From assembly GCF_000170855.1 (NCBI RefSeq), contig NZ_ABCQ01000034.1, positions 1 to 50,160 of the forward strand: a stretch of DNA of 50,160 bases. Direction: 5' to 3'. Of this stretch, positions 1-8,579 are shown piece by piece (within the stretch, counting starts at the first letter, position 1; every line of letters begins with the position of its first letter). Both the position numbers and the translations under genes were made by a program. The notes below the pieces were generated by a model. The model did no database searches, was not told the origin of the DNA, and saw only the letters and a program-made list of their open reading frames with translations. Source of the stretch: Moritella sp. PE36 (GTDB lineage: Bacteria; Pseudomonadota; Gammaproteobacteria; Enterobacterales; Moritellaceae).

Positions 1-1421
1 AATTGAGCTTATTAACACTGAGACATATTGAAAGTAACTTTTTATTGCAGGGTGAAATGCAATACCAAGCTAAATTTTCGCAGCGGTTCACGATCTTTCA
101 AAATGAGTTCTCGCAATTACAACAAAACTTAACTGATTTTGACGTATCCATTCCAGCATTAAATAACTTACTTAACCTCACCGCTGATTATCAAACCGCA
201 TTTAACAAGTTAGTCGACAACTATCAGCCCCTCGATTTAAATCATAATCTAGCGCTACGCAGTAACACGACAACCGCAGCAGAAAAAGTCGATACTAAGC
301 TCGTTGATATAAACCAAACCTTATCATCCCGTATTGTCGACTATGAAAATTTTATGGTAAGAATGACCATGACGATCTTGATCTTGTTAGTCGGTGGATT
401 ATTTCTGTTATCGGTACTAATTAATAATTCTATTCGTCAACGTATCAGCTCGTTAAGTGATTTCATTGCCAGTATTACCCAAAACAACGACCTGACAATC
501 ATCGCTGATATTAATCATAATGATGAATTATCACAAATTGAAGAAGATGTGAATCACCTGATTAGTAATTTCCGAGAACTCATTGGTAATGTGCAAAATG
601 CGGTTGGAGAACTGGGCATAGCCTCAAGTCAATTACAAGATCGCAGCATCTCCTCTGAAGAAACGATCAAACACCAAGAAGGTGAAACCGATGCTGTCGC
701 AACAGCCATCACCCAGATGAGTGCCACCATTCACGAAATAGCGGCAAATACGGAAAGTGCGGCAAATCAAGCAGCACAAAGTCAACAAGGTGCTCGCGAA
801 GGTTTAATTGAAGTAAAAACCACCAAAGCCAGTATCGATACCTTATCTAACGATCTCATTAAGGCCAGTAATGAAATTGACAGTCTATCGCAACTATCAG
901 ACAGCATAGGTTCAGTACTTGGGGTCATAGCCTCAATTGCAGATCAAACCAATCTGTTAGCATTAAATGCCGCCATTGAAGCTGCACGCGCAGGTGAGCA
1001 AGGCCGAGGTTTTGCCGTCGTCGCAGATGAAGTTCGTTCATTATCGCAAAGAACCAGTGCCTCCACCGAAGAAATAACCAACATTATTGCCAAGCTACAG
1101 AATCAGACTCGCGATGTGGTTGTGCATATTAATCGTTGCGAGGAGCAAGGTCGATTAAGTGTTGAGCAAGCTTACAGTGCAGAAACGCGTATTGAACAGA
1201 TCATGACAGATTTACAAACTATCATGGGAACCAGCAATCAGATTGCCACCTCGATTGAACAACAATCTAATGTGGTAGATGAAATTGGTCAGAATGTACT
1301 TTCGATGCAAAGTTTATCGAGAAAGAACTCAGACATTTCTCAAGAGAATACTCAGGTTGCCTATTCCATGGCTGCACAATCAGAAACATTAAACACGGCC
1401 ATTACAGAATATAAGGTGTAG
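1..1421 (+). CDS. Methyl-accepting chemotaxis protein, 5'-truncated by the window edge
   Basis: Chemoreceptor that signals through CheW/CheA to the flagellar motor. The reading frame is open at the left edge; the first visible candidate start is a TTG at position 3, so the true N-terminus (first membrane segment and part of the sensor) probably lies outside. The visible product is about 472 residues. A helical sensor remnant is followed by a membrane segment around residues 123-142 ([18 protein letters not shown]), a HAMP linker to about 200, and a coiled-coil signalling domain. The domain contains the hallmark hairpin tip with [19 protein letters not shown] and [18 protein letters not shown]. 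The ligand cannot be told from what is visible. Family assignment is secure; it stands alone, with no che genes nearby. Confidence 0.95.
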   Translation, partial: LSLLTLRHIESNFLLQGEMQYQAKFSQRFTIFQNEFSQLQQNLTDFDVSIPALNNLLNLTADYQTAFNKLVDNYQPLDLNHNLALRSNTTTAAEKVDTKLVDINQTLSSRIVDYENFMVRMTMTILILLVGGLFLLSVLINNSIRQRISSLSDFIASITQNNDLTIIADINHNDELSQIEEDVNHLISNFRELIGNVQNAVGELGIASSQLQDRSISSEETIKHQEGETDAVATAITQMSATIHEIAANTESAANQAAQSQQGAREGLIEVKTTKASIDTLSNDLIKASNEIDSLSQLSDSIGSVLGVIASIADQTNLLALNAAIEAARAGEQGRGFAVVADEVRSLSQRTSASTEEITNIIAKLQNQTRDVVVHINRCEEQGRLSVEQAYSAETRIEQIMTDLQTIMGTSNQIATSIEQQSNVVDEIGQNVLSMQSLSRKNSDISQENTQVAYSMAAQSETLNTAITEYKV

Positions 1422-1440
1422 AACAGGTCAAAGATGCCTA

Positions 1441-1475
1441 CAGAGCCCAACTAGTTACTCACTATTTGGGCTCTG
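1441..1475. terminator. Hairpin between the convergent chemoreceptor and MltA-like genes
   Basis: A perfect 10-bp stem (CAGAGCCCAA at 1441-1450 pairing with TTGGGCTCTG at 1466-1475) lies between two convergent genes. There is no strong T-run on either side, so termination is inferred from position and stem strength only. Confidence 0.45.
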
Positions 1476-1493
1476 TCATTGAGCTAGATTATG

Positions 1494-2708
1494 TTATTCC
1501 TTCAACAATAATATCCGTGCTTCAAAATAGTCAGGGAAGGTACGGTAAGTATTAATATAGTCATCCCAGTTTTTAAAATACCCACCTAAATAATCCAGCT
1601 GATATTGGTTGTTTTCAAATGCACCACCCGTGTCAGCTAATACCGTTAATCGACTTTCGCCATTATGCGTCAGCATAATTAACTTACCTAAACCTAAATG
1701 CGCTAAATCACCTGCAACTGTCACTAACGGATAAACCGGGATCTTATAATTTGCATCTTTACCGTAACCCATTACAGAGTCCGTTTTCTTGAAGTACCAG
1801 TAACGACCTTGTTCTTCTTTCTTTAGATTACGCTGATAACCAATGCCGTTATTACGATGCACATTGAAAAACTGGCTAGTGATCTCGCTACTACCGTCAC
1901 TGGTAATATCACCACTGGTACTCTCATCATTAGTAATGTCGACTTTTACAGTGCCCTGCATTAATGAATCTTCCAGATCATAACGAGACAACCACACCAT
2001 AGGGTCGGCTAATTTATCTTTATCCAAAATACCAGTTAACACATCTTGTTTAGTCAATTTATGACGAGTTAAGCCGCGTTCAGCATCGCCCTGCTCAAGT
2101 GTTAGATATTTTTCATCATTCGGAATGGCATATAACGCATAAGGAGTTTCAGGGGTTTGCTTCGCAGTTCCTTTAGCGAGTTTAATATAATATTTGGTCA
2201 GTAAAATTTTATCGTCTGGAATGTTTTTTAACAGCGGTTTATTTTTGGCAAAGCCCTGCGCTTGCTTTTTATCTGGCATCCAGCGGATCACATCAAAATG
2301 TTTAACAATAAACTCTGCGTCCATCAAACGGCTTGGCGCACCGGCTAATTTATCTTCTTGCTCGATTTGGCAGATAAAATTAAGGGTGCGTTTTACTCGT
2401 TCTAAATCGCCACCAAATTGCGCGGTCATGCCAGCGGTAATAATACCGGGGTCATAATCTTCACCTAAGGCAAGGTAATCCAGCGTACCTTTCGCAACAC
2501 TGCAGAGCTCGGCAGTAGATGGCGTGACCATCTTGCCAAGAGCAGGACTTTTTTCTAGCTGGTAAATACGCTTTGCAGATGATGTAACTGCCGCACTTAA
2601 GTTTAAGTTAAGATTTATGTTTTGGTGACTAACAATTGCAGTACTTGCATAAGTACTCCAGGCCACCAGCACATTAATGGTAAAGAGAAATAAAGAACTA
2701 GATTTCAT
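1494..2708 (-). CDS. Secreted protein with a C-terminal MltA/3D-like domain
   Basis: A 404-residue protein with an N-terminal signal peptide (hydrophobic residues about 5-22, likely cut after the YAS-type stretch). The C-terminal 90 residues run through VTVAGDLAHLGLGKLIML, then LTVLADTGGAF, then a tyrosine-rich end. This resembles the double-psi barrel ('3D') of MltA lytic transglycosylases, where the DTGGA-type motif carries the catalytic Asp. A Thr/Ser/Asp-rich patch near residues 258-275 may be a linker. If the resemblance is real, it would cleave peptidoglycan in the periplasm. The first 250 residues match nothing I recognise, including the usual MltA body. It stands alone; no strong ribosome binding site precedes the ATG. 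The function is tentative. Confidence 0.7.
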   Translation of the reverse strand: MKSSSLFLFTINVLVAWSTYASTAIVSHQNINLNLNLSAAVTSSAKRIYQLEKSPALGKMVTPSTAELCSVAKGTLDYLALGEDYDPGIITAGMTAQFGGDLERVKRTLNFICQIEQEDKLAGAPSRLMDAEFIVKHFDVIRWMPDKKQAQGFAKNKPLLKNIPDDKILLTKYYIKLAKGTAKQTPETPYALYAIPNDEKYLTLEQGDAERGLTRHKLTKQDVLTGILDKDKLADPMVWLSRYDLEDSLMQGTVKVDITNDESTSGDITSDGSSEITSQFFNVHRNNGIGYQRNLKKEEQGRYWYFKKTDSVMGYGKDANYKIPVYPLVTVAGDLAHLGLGKLIMLTHNGESRLTVLADTGGAFENNQYQLDYLGGYFKNWDDYINTYRTFPDYFEARILLLKE

Positions 2709-2934
2709 CGTTTTATAAATCTCGCTGTGATTGGTCGCTATAAAATAATAGTCATGGTGATTAACAGGCTTAAATGTTTACAAGTGTATGTTTATCACAC
2801 CGATGTAAATCTAACCATCAAATTTCAAACACAAAACTGTAATGCAATTTAGACAAAATATAAACTCTAATACTCGTAATTTACACTTCACTGACATCTG
2901 TAATCCTATACAAAATTAATTAAGGTAACCATCA

Positions 2935-3819
2935 ATGCACTTTTTAATCATAACAAACTTGGTATGGGCTTTTTCGTTTAGCCTTATCGGCGTTTATCTG
3001 GCTGGTCAGGTTGATGCTTGGTTCTCGGTGCTATTTCGTATTGGCTTAGCCATGTTGGTATTTATCCCATTCTTAAAATTGGGCAACTTATCACGTACCA
3101 CGATTGTGAAAGTGATGGCGATTGGTGCTTGCCAGCTGGGTATTATGTACGGATTTTATTATCAGTCCTTCTTGCTGCTATCTGTACCAGAAGTTTTACT
3201 GTTTACTGTATTCACCCCTATTTACGTGACCTTAATAGATGATTTATTACATTCACGCTTCAACCCTTGGTATTTAGGTACGGCGATCATCGCGGTATTG
3301 GGTGCAGTGGTCATTAAATATGCCGGTATTAACGAAGGCTTCGTCGTTGGCTTCCTTGTTGTGCAAGGCGCGAATATTGCCATGGCGATTGGTCAGGTAG
3401 CCTATAAGAAACTCTCTGAAAACGAACTGAAAGATGTGAAACACAGTGAAGTATTTGGTTTGTTCTATATTGGCGCATTCCTAGTTGCCGTTGTCGCGTT
3501 CATGTTACTGGGCAGCACAGAAAAAATGCCAACGACTTCCACGCAATGGGGTGTATTAACTTACCTTGGTATTATAGCTTCAGGCTTAGGCTACTTCATG
3601 TGGAATAAAGGCGCATGTTTGGTTAATGCGGGTACATTAGCCGCGATGAATAACGTGCTTGTACCGCTAGGCTTATTAGTGAATCTGGTGATTTGGAACC
3701 GCGATGCCGACTTAGGAAAGCTGGCGTTAGGCGGCGGTATTATTTTGCTATCACTGATATTTAACGAAACAGTGGTTAAGCAAAGAATAAAACAAAAAGA
3801 ATTAGCGCAACAAGGCTAA
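2935..3819 (+). CDS. yigM: YigM-type biotin transporter (EamA/DMT superfamily)
   Basis: Inner-membrane permease of 294 residues with about ten hydrophobic segments in two EamA repeats. The opening VWAFSFSLIGVYLAGQVD, the middle motif LLLSVPEVLLFTVFTP and the late ASGLGYFMWNKGACLVNAGT closely follow what I remember of E. coli YigM (BioP), a biotin uptake carrier. An AAGG sequence nine bases before the ATG supports the start. It is monocistronic, with a weak hairpin downstream. I looked for a BirA operator in the 226-bp upstream gap and found none convincing. If it is not a biotin carrier, it is still a drug/metabolite transporter. Confidence 0.8.
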   Translation: MHFLIITNLVWAFSFSLIGVYLAGQVDAWFSVLFRIGLAMLVFIPFLKLGNLSRTTIVKVMAIGACQLGIMYGFYYQSFLLLSVPEVLLFTVFTPIYVTLIDDLLHSRFNPWYLGTAIIAVLGAVVIKYAGINEGFVVGFLVVQGANIAMAIGQVAYKKLSENELKDVKHSEVFGLFYIGAFLVAVVAFMLLGSTEKMPTTSTQWGVLTYLGIIASGLGYFMWNKGACLVNAGTLAAMNNVLVPLGLLVNLVIWNRDADLGKLALGGGIILLSLIFNETVVKQRIKQKELAQQG

Positions 3820-3844
3820 TTGCTTAATGACTTGAATCTAGCAA

Positions 3845-3887
3845 TACCCTAGGTGATTTTTGTATGAATATTAAATTATCTAGGGTA
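3845..3887 (+). terminator. Possible weak terminator after yigM
   Basis: TACCCTAG (3845-3852) pairs with CTAGGGTA (3880-3887) across a 27-base AT-rich loop, 26 bases after the yigM stop. No T-run follows, so this is only a candidate. Confidence 0.3.
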
Positions 3888-3975
3888 AACCCCTTTAAAA
3901 CTTTAAAAAATGAGTACTTTTCAATAACGCCGTAATCTCTGCTACAATCGCCTTTTTATACGCGAGCAGATCTCC

Positions 3976-4869
3976 ATGTACTTTTTACTCCCGCTATTCA
4001 CCGTTATCATCTGGTCAGGCAATTCAATTGTTAATATCTTATCGACCAATGTCATCGCTCCCGAAACTATTTCCTTCTATCGTTGGTTTATTGCCTTAAT
4101 TGCGCTTACGCCTTTTTTGATCAAACCGGTATGGAAAAAACGCCACGCGATTAAGCCTTATTTAGCCAAATTAGCATTCCTGGCATTACTCGGCATGGCG
4201 ATTAATCAATCCCTAGCCTACTTTGCGGCAGCTACAACGACAGTCACAAACATGACGTTGATTTTTTCTTTAGTGCCGTTATTAAGCTTAATATTTAGTG
4301 TGCCATTACTCGGGCTAACATTAACGAAAAGAGCGGTGTTCGGTGCAGCAATATCACTGACGGGCTTGGTGTATATGTTAAGCCAGGGTCAAGTGAGTAA
4401 CTTGCTGGCAGAAGGGCTTAATATTGGTGATTCGTTAATGCTGATTGCAGCCTGTAGTTACTCGTTGTATGGGGTATTACTCAAGCGCTGGCGTCTGCCG
4501 TTTAATAACTGGATAGCGCTGTATGTGCAGATGGTATTTGCCGTCATCATTTTATTACCGGTACTTACGTATAACGGCCAAGTCAGCCTGAGCAGTGAAT
4601 CATTACCGCTAGTATTGTATGCTGCGATCCCAACCTCGATATTAGCCACTTGGTTATGGATGCAGAGTATTCACCATCTCGGCGCAGATAAGACTGCCAT
4701 GTTCATGAATTTATTACCGGTCTTTACCGCGATCATGGCGACCTTCATTCTCGATGAGCAGCTATCAAGTTATCAATTTATTGGTGGTACGTTGGTGCTT
4801 ACAGGTGTGGCGATGACGCAGTTGAAATCGAAGAAGTCGGCAGGGAAAGTAGTTACGATCCCGTCTTAG
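3976..4869 (+). CDS. EamA family (DMT) transporter
   Basis: A 297-residue polytopic membrane protein with ten predicted segments arranged as two EamA repeats. Recognisable family elements are the N-terminal IIWSGNSIVN, the FYRWFIALIALTPFL segment, and the second-repeat end FMNLLPVFTAIMATFILDEQL with GGTLVLTGVAM. Such proteins export or import amino acids, nucleobases or drugs; the substrate cannot be read from the sequence. It follows yigM on the same strand after 156 bp, but the sequences are only distantly alike, so this is not a recent duplication. A strong hairpin follows its stop codon. Confidence 0.88.
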   Translation: MYFLLPLFTVIIWSGNSIVNILSTNVIAPETISFYRWFIALIALTPFLIKPVWKKRHAIKPYLAKLAFLALLGMAINQSLAYFAAATTTVTNMTLIFSLVPLLSLIFSVPLLGLTLTKRAVFGAAISLTGLVYMLSQGQVSNLLAEGLNIGDSLMLIAACSYSLYGVLLKRWRLPFNNWIALYVQMVFAVIILLPVLTYNGQVSLSSESLPLVLYAAIPTSILATWLWMQSIHHLGADKTAMFMNLLPVFTAIMATFILDEQLSSYQFIGGTLVLTGVAMTQLKSKKSAGKVVTIPS

Positions 4870-4888
4870 TCGAGCCCTTATATAAAAC

Positions 4889-4917
4889 AACCCCAAGTTA
4901 TAACATCACTTGGGGTT
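4889..4917. terminator. Bidirectional terminator, end of the cobW-cobO operon
   Basis: AACCCCAAGT (4889-4898) and ACTTGGGGTT (4908-4917) form a perfect 10-bp stem with a 9-base loop. Read on the minus strand it is followed by TTGTTTTATA, a T-rich tail 29 bases past the cobO stop. It can also close the EamA gene on the plus strand. Confidence 0.8.
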
Positions 4918-4946
4918 CTATCCACTAACCAATAATTTAATTAAAA

Positions 4947-5549
4947 CTACCAATCAACGCCTTTTCTAATTTTAATCCCAGCTCTGAATGCATGTTTGGT
5001 ATCTTGAATATCACTGACGGTATCAGCCATTTCAATTAACTCAGCACTGGCACGTCGGCCTGTAACAATCACAGATTGCTCGCGTGGGCGGTTCTTTAAT
5101 GCATTAAGAATCTCGTCTTTTGGCAAGTAGTCATAACTTAACATGTAAGTTAATTCATCCAGCAGCACCACGTGAATATCAGGGTCTTTTAAAAATACTT
5201 TAGCCTGTTCCCATACGATTTTTGCAGCTTCAATATCGACTTCACGGTCTTGGGTATTCCAAGTAAAGCCAGTGCCCATCACCGCAAAAGGTACATCTAG
5301 CTTTTCTAACAGGTTACGCTCACCGCAATCCCATTTACCTTTAATAAACTGTACCACTGCGGCTTTATAACCATGGCCGACACAGCGCGTGACATTACCA
5401 AAACCCGCGGTGGATTTACCTTTACCATTACCCGTGATCACCAGCATAATACCGCGTTCTTCTTTGGCTTTTTCAACGCCTTTTTCAACCTTAATTTTAC
5501 GGTTTCTCGATTTACGTAAATGCTTTTCTACTTCGGTCATTTCTGTCAT
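4947..5549 (-). CDS. cobO: Cob(I)yrinic acid a,c-diamide adenosyltransferase (CobO/BtuR)
   Basis: Transfers the adenosyl group of ATP to the cobalt of reduced corrinoids, in the cytoplasm. The 200-residue product has the CobA-type P-loop GNGKGKST at residues 40-47, then VQFIKGKWDCGERN, VVLLDELTYML and the C-terminal VTGRRASAELIEMADTVSDI, all typical of the family and at its usual length. I chose the ATG at 5549 because AGGGAAGGG lies seven bases upstream. An ATG at 5570 would add seven residues but has no ribosome binding site. It is the last gene of the cobW-to-cobO operon. Confidence 0.96.
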   Translation of the reverse strand: MTEMTEVEKHLRKSRNRKIKVEKGVEKAKEERGIMLVITGNGKGKSTAGFGNVTRCVGHGYKAAVVQFIKGKWDCGERNLLEKLDVPFAVMGTGFTWNTQDREVDIEAAKIVWEQAKVFLKDPDIHVVLLDELTYMLSYDYLPKDEILNALKNRPREQSVIVTGRRASAELIEMADTVSDIQDTKHAFRAGIKIRKGVDW

Positions 5550-5592
5550 TATTTTACCCTTCCCTGTCATTCTATTTTTTTGGCAATGTTTG

Positions 5593-6210
5593 TTATTTTG
5601 GATCCGCTACTTTATTGGTGTAACACAATTGCGGAAAGTGTTCGCCTTCGTGGGCAAACACACTGATGTGGCTAATGCTGGCATAATCAATTTTAATCCG
5701 CTGAAATTGTACACCTTGCAGATAGTCTATTTTTAAGCACCAAGCGATTAACGTGCGGATCACGCCTGAATGCACAAACAAAGCAATACGCTTACCTTGA
5801 TGCTGTTGTAATACACTAAGCAGTGCAGCTTCAACACGTTGTGAAAAGTCCGCTAATGACTCCCCATTCGGCGGGGTATTGTTACCCGGATCGATAAAGA
5901 AGTTGTGCATGTCTTGCGGAAAGTCATTATGTAACTCCTGATAAGAACGCCCATCCCAATCACCAAAATCAAACTCAGCAAAGTCAGGTTTAATATGCAA
6001 AGGCACTTGTTGTTGCGCTGCTATGTATTCAGCGAATAACGCACAACGCTGTAAAGGTGACGCGATCATCACATCAATGTCAGTAAGATTGGCGCTGTTG
6101 TCGAGCATTTGTTGCCAACCTAATTCAGATAACTCCGGATTAGTACGACCTAATAACGCATTACGGATCTGCGGTTCACCATGACGCACTAAATACAATT
6201 CAGTCTGCAT
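5593..6210 (-). CDS. cobC: Alpha-ribazole phosphatase (CobC), histidine phosphatase family
   Basis: Removes the 5'-phosphate from alpha-ribazole-phosphate or from adenosylcobalamin-phosphate at the end of nucleotide-loop assembly. The 205-residue protein has the phosphoglycerate-mutase RHG motif at residues 9-11 (nucleophile His10), a second arginine in SPLQR, and the late histidine in FVHSGVIR (His147). The start codon abuts the cobU stop with no gap, which implies translational coupling. The specific role is inferred from position between cobU and cobO; a second protein of this family is encoded at 27332. Confidence 0.9.
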   Translation of the reverse strand: MQTELYLVRHGEPQIRNALLGRTNPELSELGWQQMLDNSANLTDIDVMIASPLQRCALFAEYIAAQQQVPLHIKPDFAEFDFGDWDGRSYQELHNDFPQDMHNFFIDPGNNTPPNGESLADFSQRVEAALLSVLQQHQGKRIALFVHSGVIRTLIAWCLKIDYLQGVQFQRIKIDYASISHISVFAHEGEHFPQLCYTNKVADPK

Positions 6211-6738
6211 CTACCCCCCTTTCAATGCTAACGGTAACCCTGCTACTACTAACGTCGCTTTATCAGACACCTTAGCTATCGCTTGGTTTAACCAACCAGC
6301 ATGATCAACAAAACTGCGGGACAACTCCCCCATCGGCACAATACCACTACCGACTTCGTTACTGACGATCACACAGTCACCCTCGAACGTCGTTAACGCA
6401 GTGATAAATGCCTGGCGTTGCGATTCAAATTCAGCAAAATTTTCAGAACAGATCCAATTGCTCAGCCATAAGGTCATGCAGTCAATCAGTACCACGGCAT
6501 TGGTGCCCGATAATGTTTGCAAACAACTCGCCAGTTGCAAAGGCTCTTCCACCAGCGACCAATCCTGATCACGACGTTGCTTATGCAGGTCAATGCGTTG
6601 CTGCATTTCATCGTCGTAGATGGTTGCAGTGGCGAGATAAATTAATTTTTCACCCGTACTTTGGCTTAATTCACCCGCGAGGGTTTCAGCATGAACACTC
6701 TTTCCCGAACGAGCACCGCCAATGACTAAATGGATCAT
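6211..6738 (-). CDS. cobU: Bifunctional adenosylcobinamide kinase / adenosylcobinamide-phosphate guanylyltransferase (CobU)
   Basis: Phosphorylates adenosylcobinamide and then transfers GMP to give adenosylcobinamide-GDP, the acceptor for CobS. The 175-residue protein starts MIHLVIGGARSGKS, with the P-loop at residues 7-14. RIDLHKQRR around 48-56 contains the histidine of the guanylyl-acceptor region, VLIDCMTLWLSNW is the Walker-B-like stretch, and VSNEVGSGIVP is the signature shared by the family. Its ATG overlaps the cobS stop by four bases (ATGA). Confidence 0.97.
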   Translation of the reverse strand: MIHLVIGGARSGKSVHAETLAGELSQSTGEKLIYLATATIYDDEMQQRIDLHKQRRDQDWSLVEEPLQLASCLQTLSGTNAVVLIDCMTLWLSNWICSENFAEFESQRQAFITALTTFEGDCVIVSNEVGSGIVPMGELSRSFVDHAGWLNQAIAKVSDKATLVVAGLPLALKGG

Positions 6739-7520
6739 CCTTGTAGTCCTATAATTAATACCATATAAATTAATAACTCACTGAGTTGCTGCGCTAAACC
6801 AAGTAAATCACCGGTGATTCCACCCACTTGTTTATGCACAAAACGACGGAAAAAAAACACAAACACCACTAATGCAAATAGCATAGGCAAGATTAATTCA
6901 GGCAGCAGTAATAGTGGTAAAAATCCTAATATTAAGCTGATAACTAAATCACTGCGTTGCTTGGGCTCAGCGACGGATTTAGACTTAGTATCTGCGGTTT
7001 CACGTACATATGGCGAGATAAACATCATCACAGTTGCGACTGTCCGACTGAGTGGATGGGCAATAAGCAATGCCAACATAATACTGTTATAACTAGAGAC
7101 ACTGATGTTGCTATAGCTCAATAACAACGCAAATTTAAGCGTTAATACAAACCATATTGCGATAGAACCGTAACTGCCGACTCGAGAATCTTTCATGATC
7201 GCGAGTTTCTGTTCGCGCGTCCAACCACCACCGAGTCCATCCGCCGAGTCCATCAGACCGTCTTCGTGAAACGCACCAGTAAGCAATACCCCAGTAAGCA
7301 TGGCAAACAAGATGGCAATTTCGACACTGAAATAGAGCTGAGTAAAGTAATATACCGCGCTACAACAACCGCCAATTAGCCAGCCCACCACAGGAAAATA
7401 ACGACAAGATTGATTTAACTTCCTGGCACTAAAATCTAAATTAGCGGGCACAGGAATACGAGAAAAAAATCCCAATGCCAACCAAAACAACTCTAACTCA
7501 ACTTTGAGTCGATTTATCAT
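6735..7520 (-). CDS. cobS: Adenosylcobinamide-GDP ribazoletransferase (cobalamin synthase, CobS)
   Basis: Integral inner-membrane enzyme that joins adenosylcobinamide-GDP and alpha-ribazole (or its phosphate) to make cobalamin. The 261-residue protein has several hydrophobic helices. The acidic catalytic motif HEDGLMDSADG is at residues 85-95 and KDSRVGSYG at 110-118, both diagnostic of the CobS/CDP-alcohol-like fold. It overlaps cobT by four bases at its start and cobU by four at its end. This is CobS of the Salmonella naming, not the CobS chelatase subunit of Pseudomonas naming. Confidence 0.97.
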   Translation of the reverse strand: MINRLKVELELFWLALGFFSRIPVPANLDFSARKLNQSCRYFPVVGWLIGGCCSAVYYFTQLYFSVEIAILFAMLTGVLLTGAFHEDGLMDSADGLGGGWTREQKLAIMKDSRVGSYGSIAIWFVLTLKFALLLSYSNISVSSYNSIMLALLIAHPLSRTVATVMMFISPYVRETADTKSKSVAEPKQRSDLVISLILGFLPLLLLPELILPMLFALVVFVFFFRRFVHKQVGGITGDLLGLAQQLSELLIYMVLIIGLQG

Positions 7521-8545
7521 ACTGCGTCAATACCTGCCGCTGCAAAACTCGCCATATCATTATAAAAACTGGCTGCCGCTTGTAATAATGGATAAGCCAA
7601 CGCTACACCAGTACCTTCACCTAAACGTAAATCTAATGTCAGTAGTGCATCAACATTAAGGTGCTTAAGCATTAACTGATGGCCTTGTTCTTGTGATTTA
7701 TGACAGAACACCATGTATTGCTGGCAATTAGGCTCTATCATCACCGCTAGCATCGCTGCTGCAGTGGTAATAAAACCATCGACTAGGATGATACTTTGAC
7801 GCTGCGCCGTTGCTAACATAGCACCTGTTATCTGCACAATTTCAAAGCCGCCAACATTGGCCATGATATCCATCGCAGTATCAAGTTTTCCTTCATGCAA
7901 TGCCATTGCCTGTTTAATCAACGCGACTTTCTTGGCATAAGCGTCATCACTAATGCCGGTACCACGACCAACACAATCTACCACCGGTAACTTAGTGATA
8001 GCAGACATGATCGCCGCCGCAGACGAGGTATTACCTATGCCCATCTCACCAAAACCTAATACATTACTGCCATTATCCAAATGTTTAATCGCAACATCAG
8101 CACCAAGCTGTAAACCTTGCTCAACGCTAGCTAATGTCATCGCCGCTTGTTTAGTAAAGTTAGCCGTACCATTACCTAGTGATTGCATGGTTAAGCGTTC
8201 ATCCGTCACCGGTAATAAAATACCGGCATCGATCACGTCCATGGCGATTTGGTTACTGCGACAAAAACAATTGATTGCCGCGCCACCGTTAAGAAAATTC
8301 AGCACCATTTGCTGCGTTACCGCTGACGGCGCAATACTGATACCTTCTTCGGCAATGCCATGATCACCAGCGAACACTAATATCGTCGGCTGCTTAAGAC
8401 TGATCGTGTCTTTGCCCGTGATAAGTGCTAATTGCAGCGCGAGCGATTCTAACGCACCCAATGCGCCCGGTGGTTTGGTTTTATTATTGATCTTGTTTTG
8501 AATAAATTCTTGGTCAGTGCGATCCAGCGTTTTAACATCAAACAT
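7517..8545 (-). CDS. cobT: Nicotinate-nucleotide--dimethylbenzimidazole phosphoribosyltransferase (CobT)
   Basis: Makes alpha-ribazole-phosphate from the lower-ligand base and nicotinate mononucleotide. The 342-residue product shows the family opening NKTKPPGALGALESLALQLA, the nucleotide-binding VFAGDHGIAEEGIS, GFGEMGIGNTSSAAA, and the catalytic glutamate in LRLGEGTGVAL (Glu310). I start it at the ATG at 8545, preceded by GAAAGG at good spacing. An upstream ATG at 8605 would add 20 residues not found in relatives and would lie inside cobN. No dimethylbenzimidazole-synthesis gene (bluB or bza) is seen in the window, so the base source is unknown. Confidence 0.95.
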   Translation of the reverse strand: MFDVKTLDRTDQEFIQNKINNKTKPPGALGALESLALQLALITGKDTISLKQPTILVFAGDHGIAEEGISIAPSAVTQQMVLNFLNGGAAINCFCRSNQIAMDVIDAGILLPVTDERLTMQSLGNGTANFTKQAAMTLASVEQGLQLGADVAIKHLDNGSNVLGFGEMGIGNTSSAAAIMSAITKLPVVDCVGRGTGISDDAYAKKVALIKQAMALHEGKLDTAMDIMANVGGFEIVQITGAMLATAQRQSIILVDGFITTAAAMLAVMIEPNCQQYMVFCHKSQEQGHQLMLKHLNVDALLTLDLRLGEGTGVALAYPLLQAAASFYNDMASFAAAGIDAV

Positions 8546-8579
8546 ACGGTACCTTTCATCCCTGTAAATAAAATCTGTT

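Noticed and set aside
2709-2934. BirA operator upstream of the YigM-like gene
   Set aside because: TTTACA and TGTAAA occur (2777-2782 and 2804-2809), but in the wrong order and spacing for a biotin operator.
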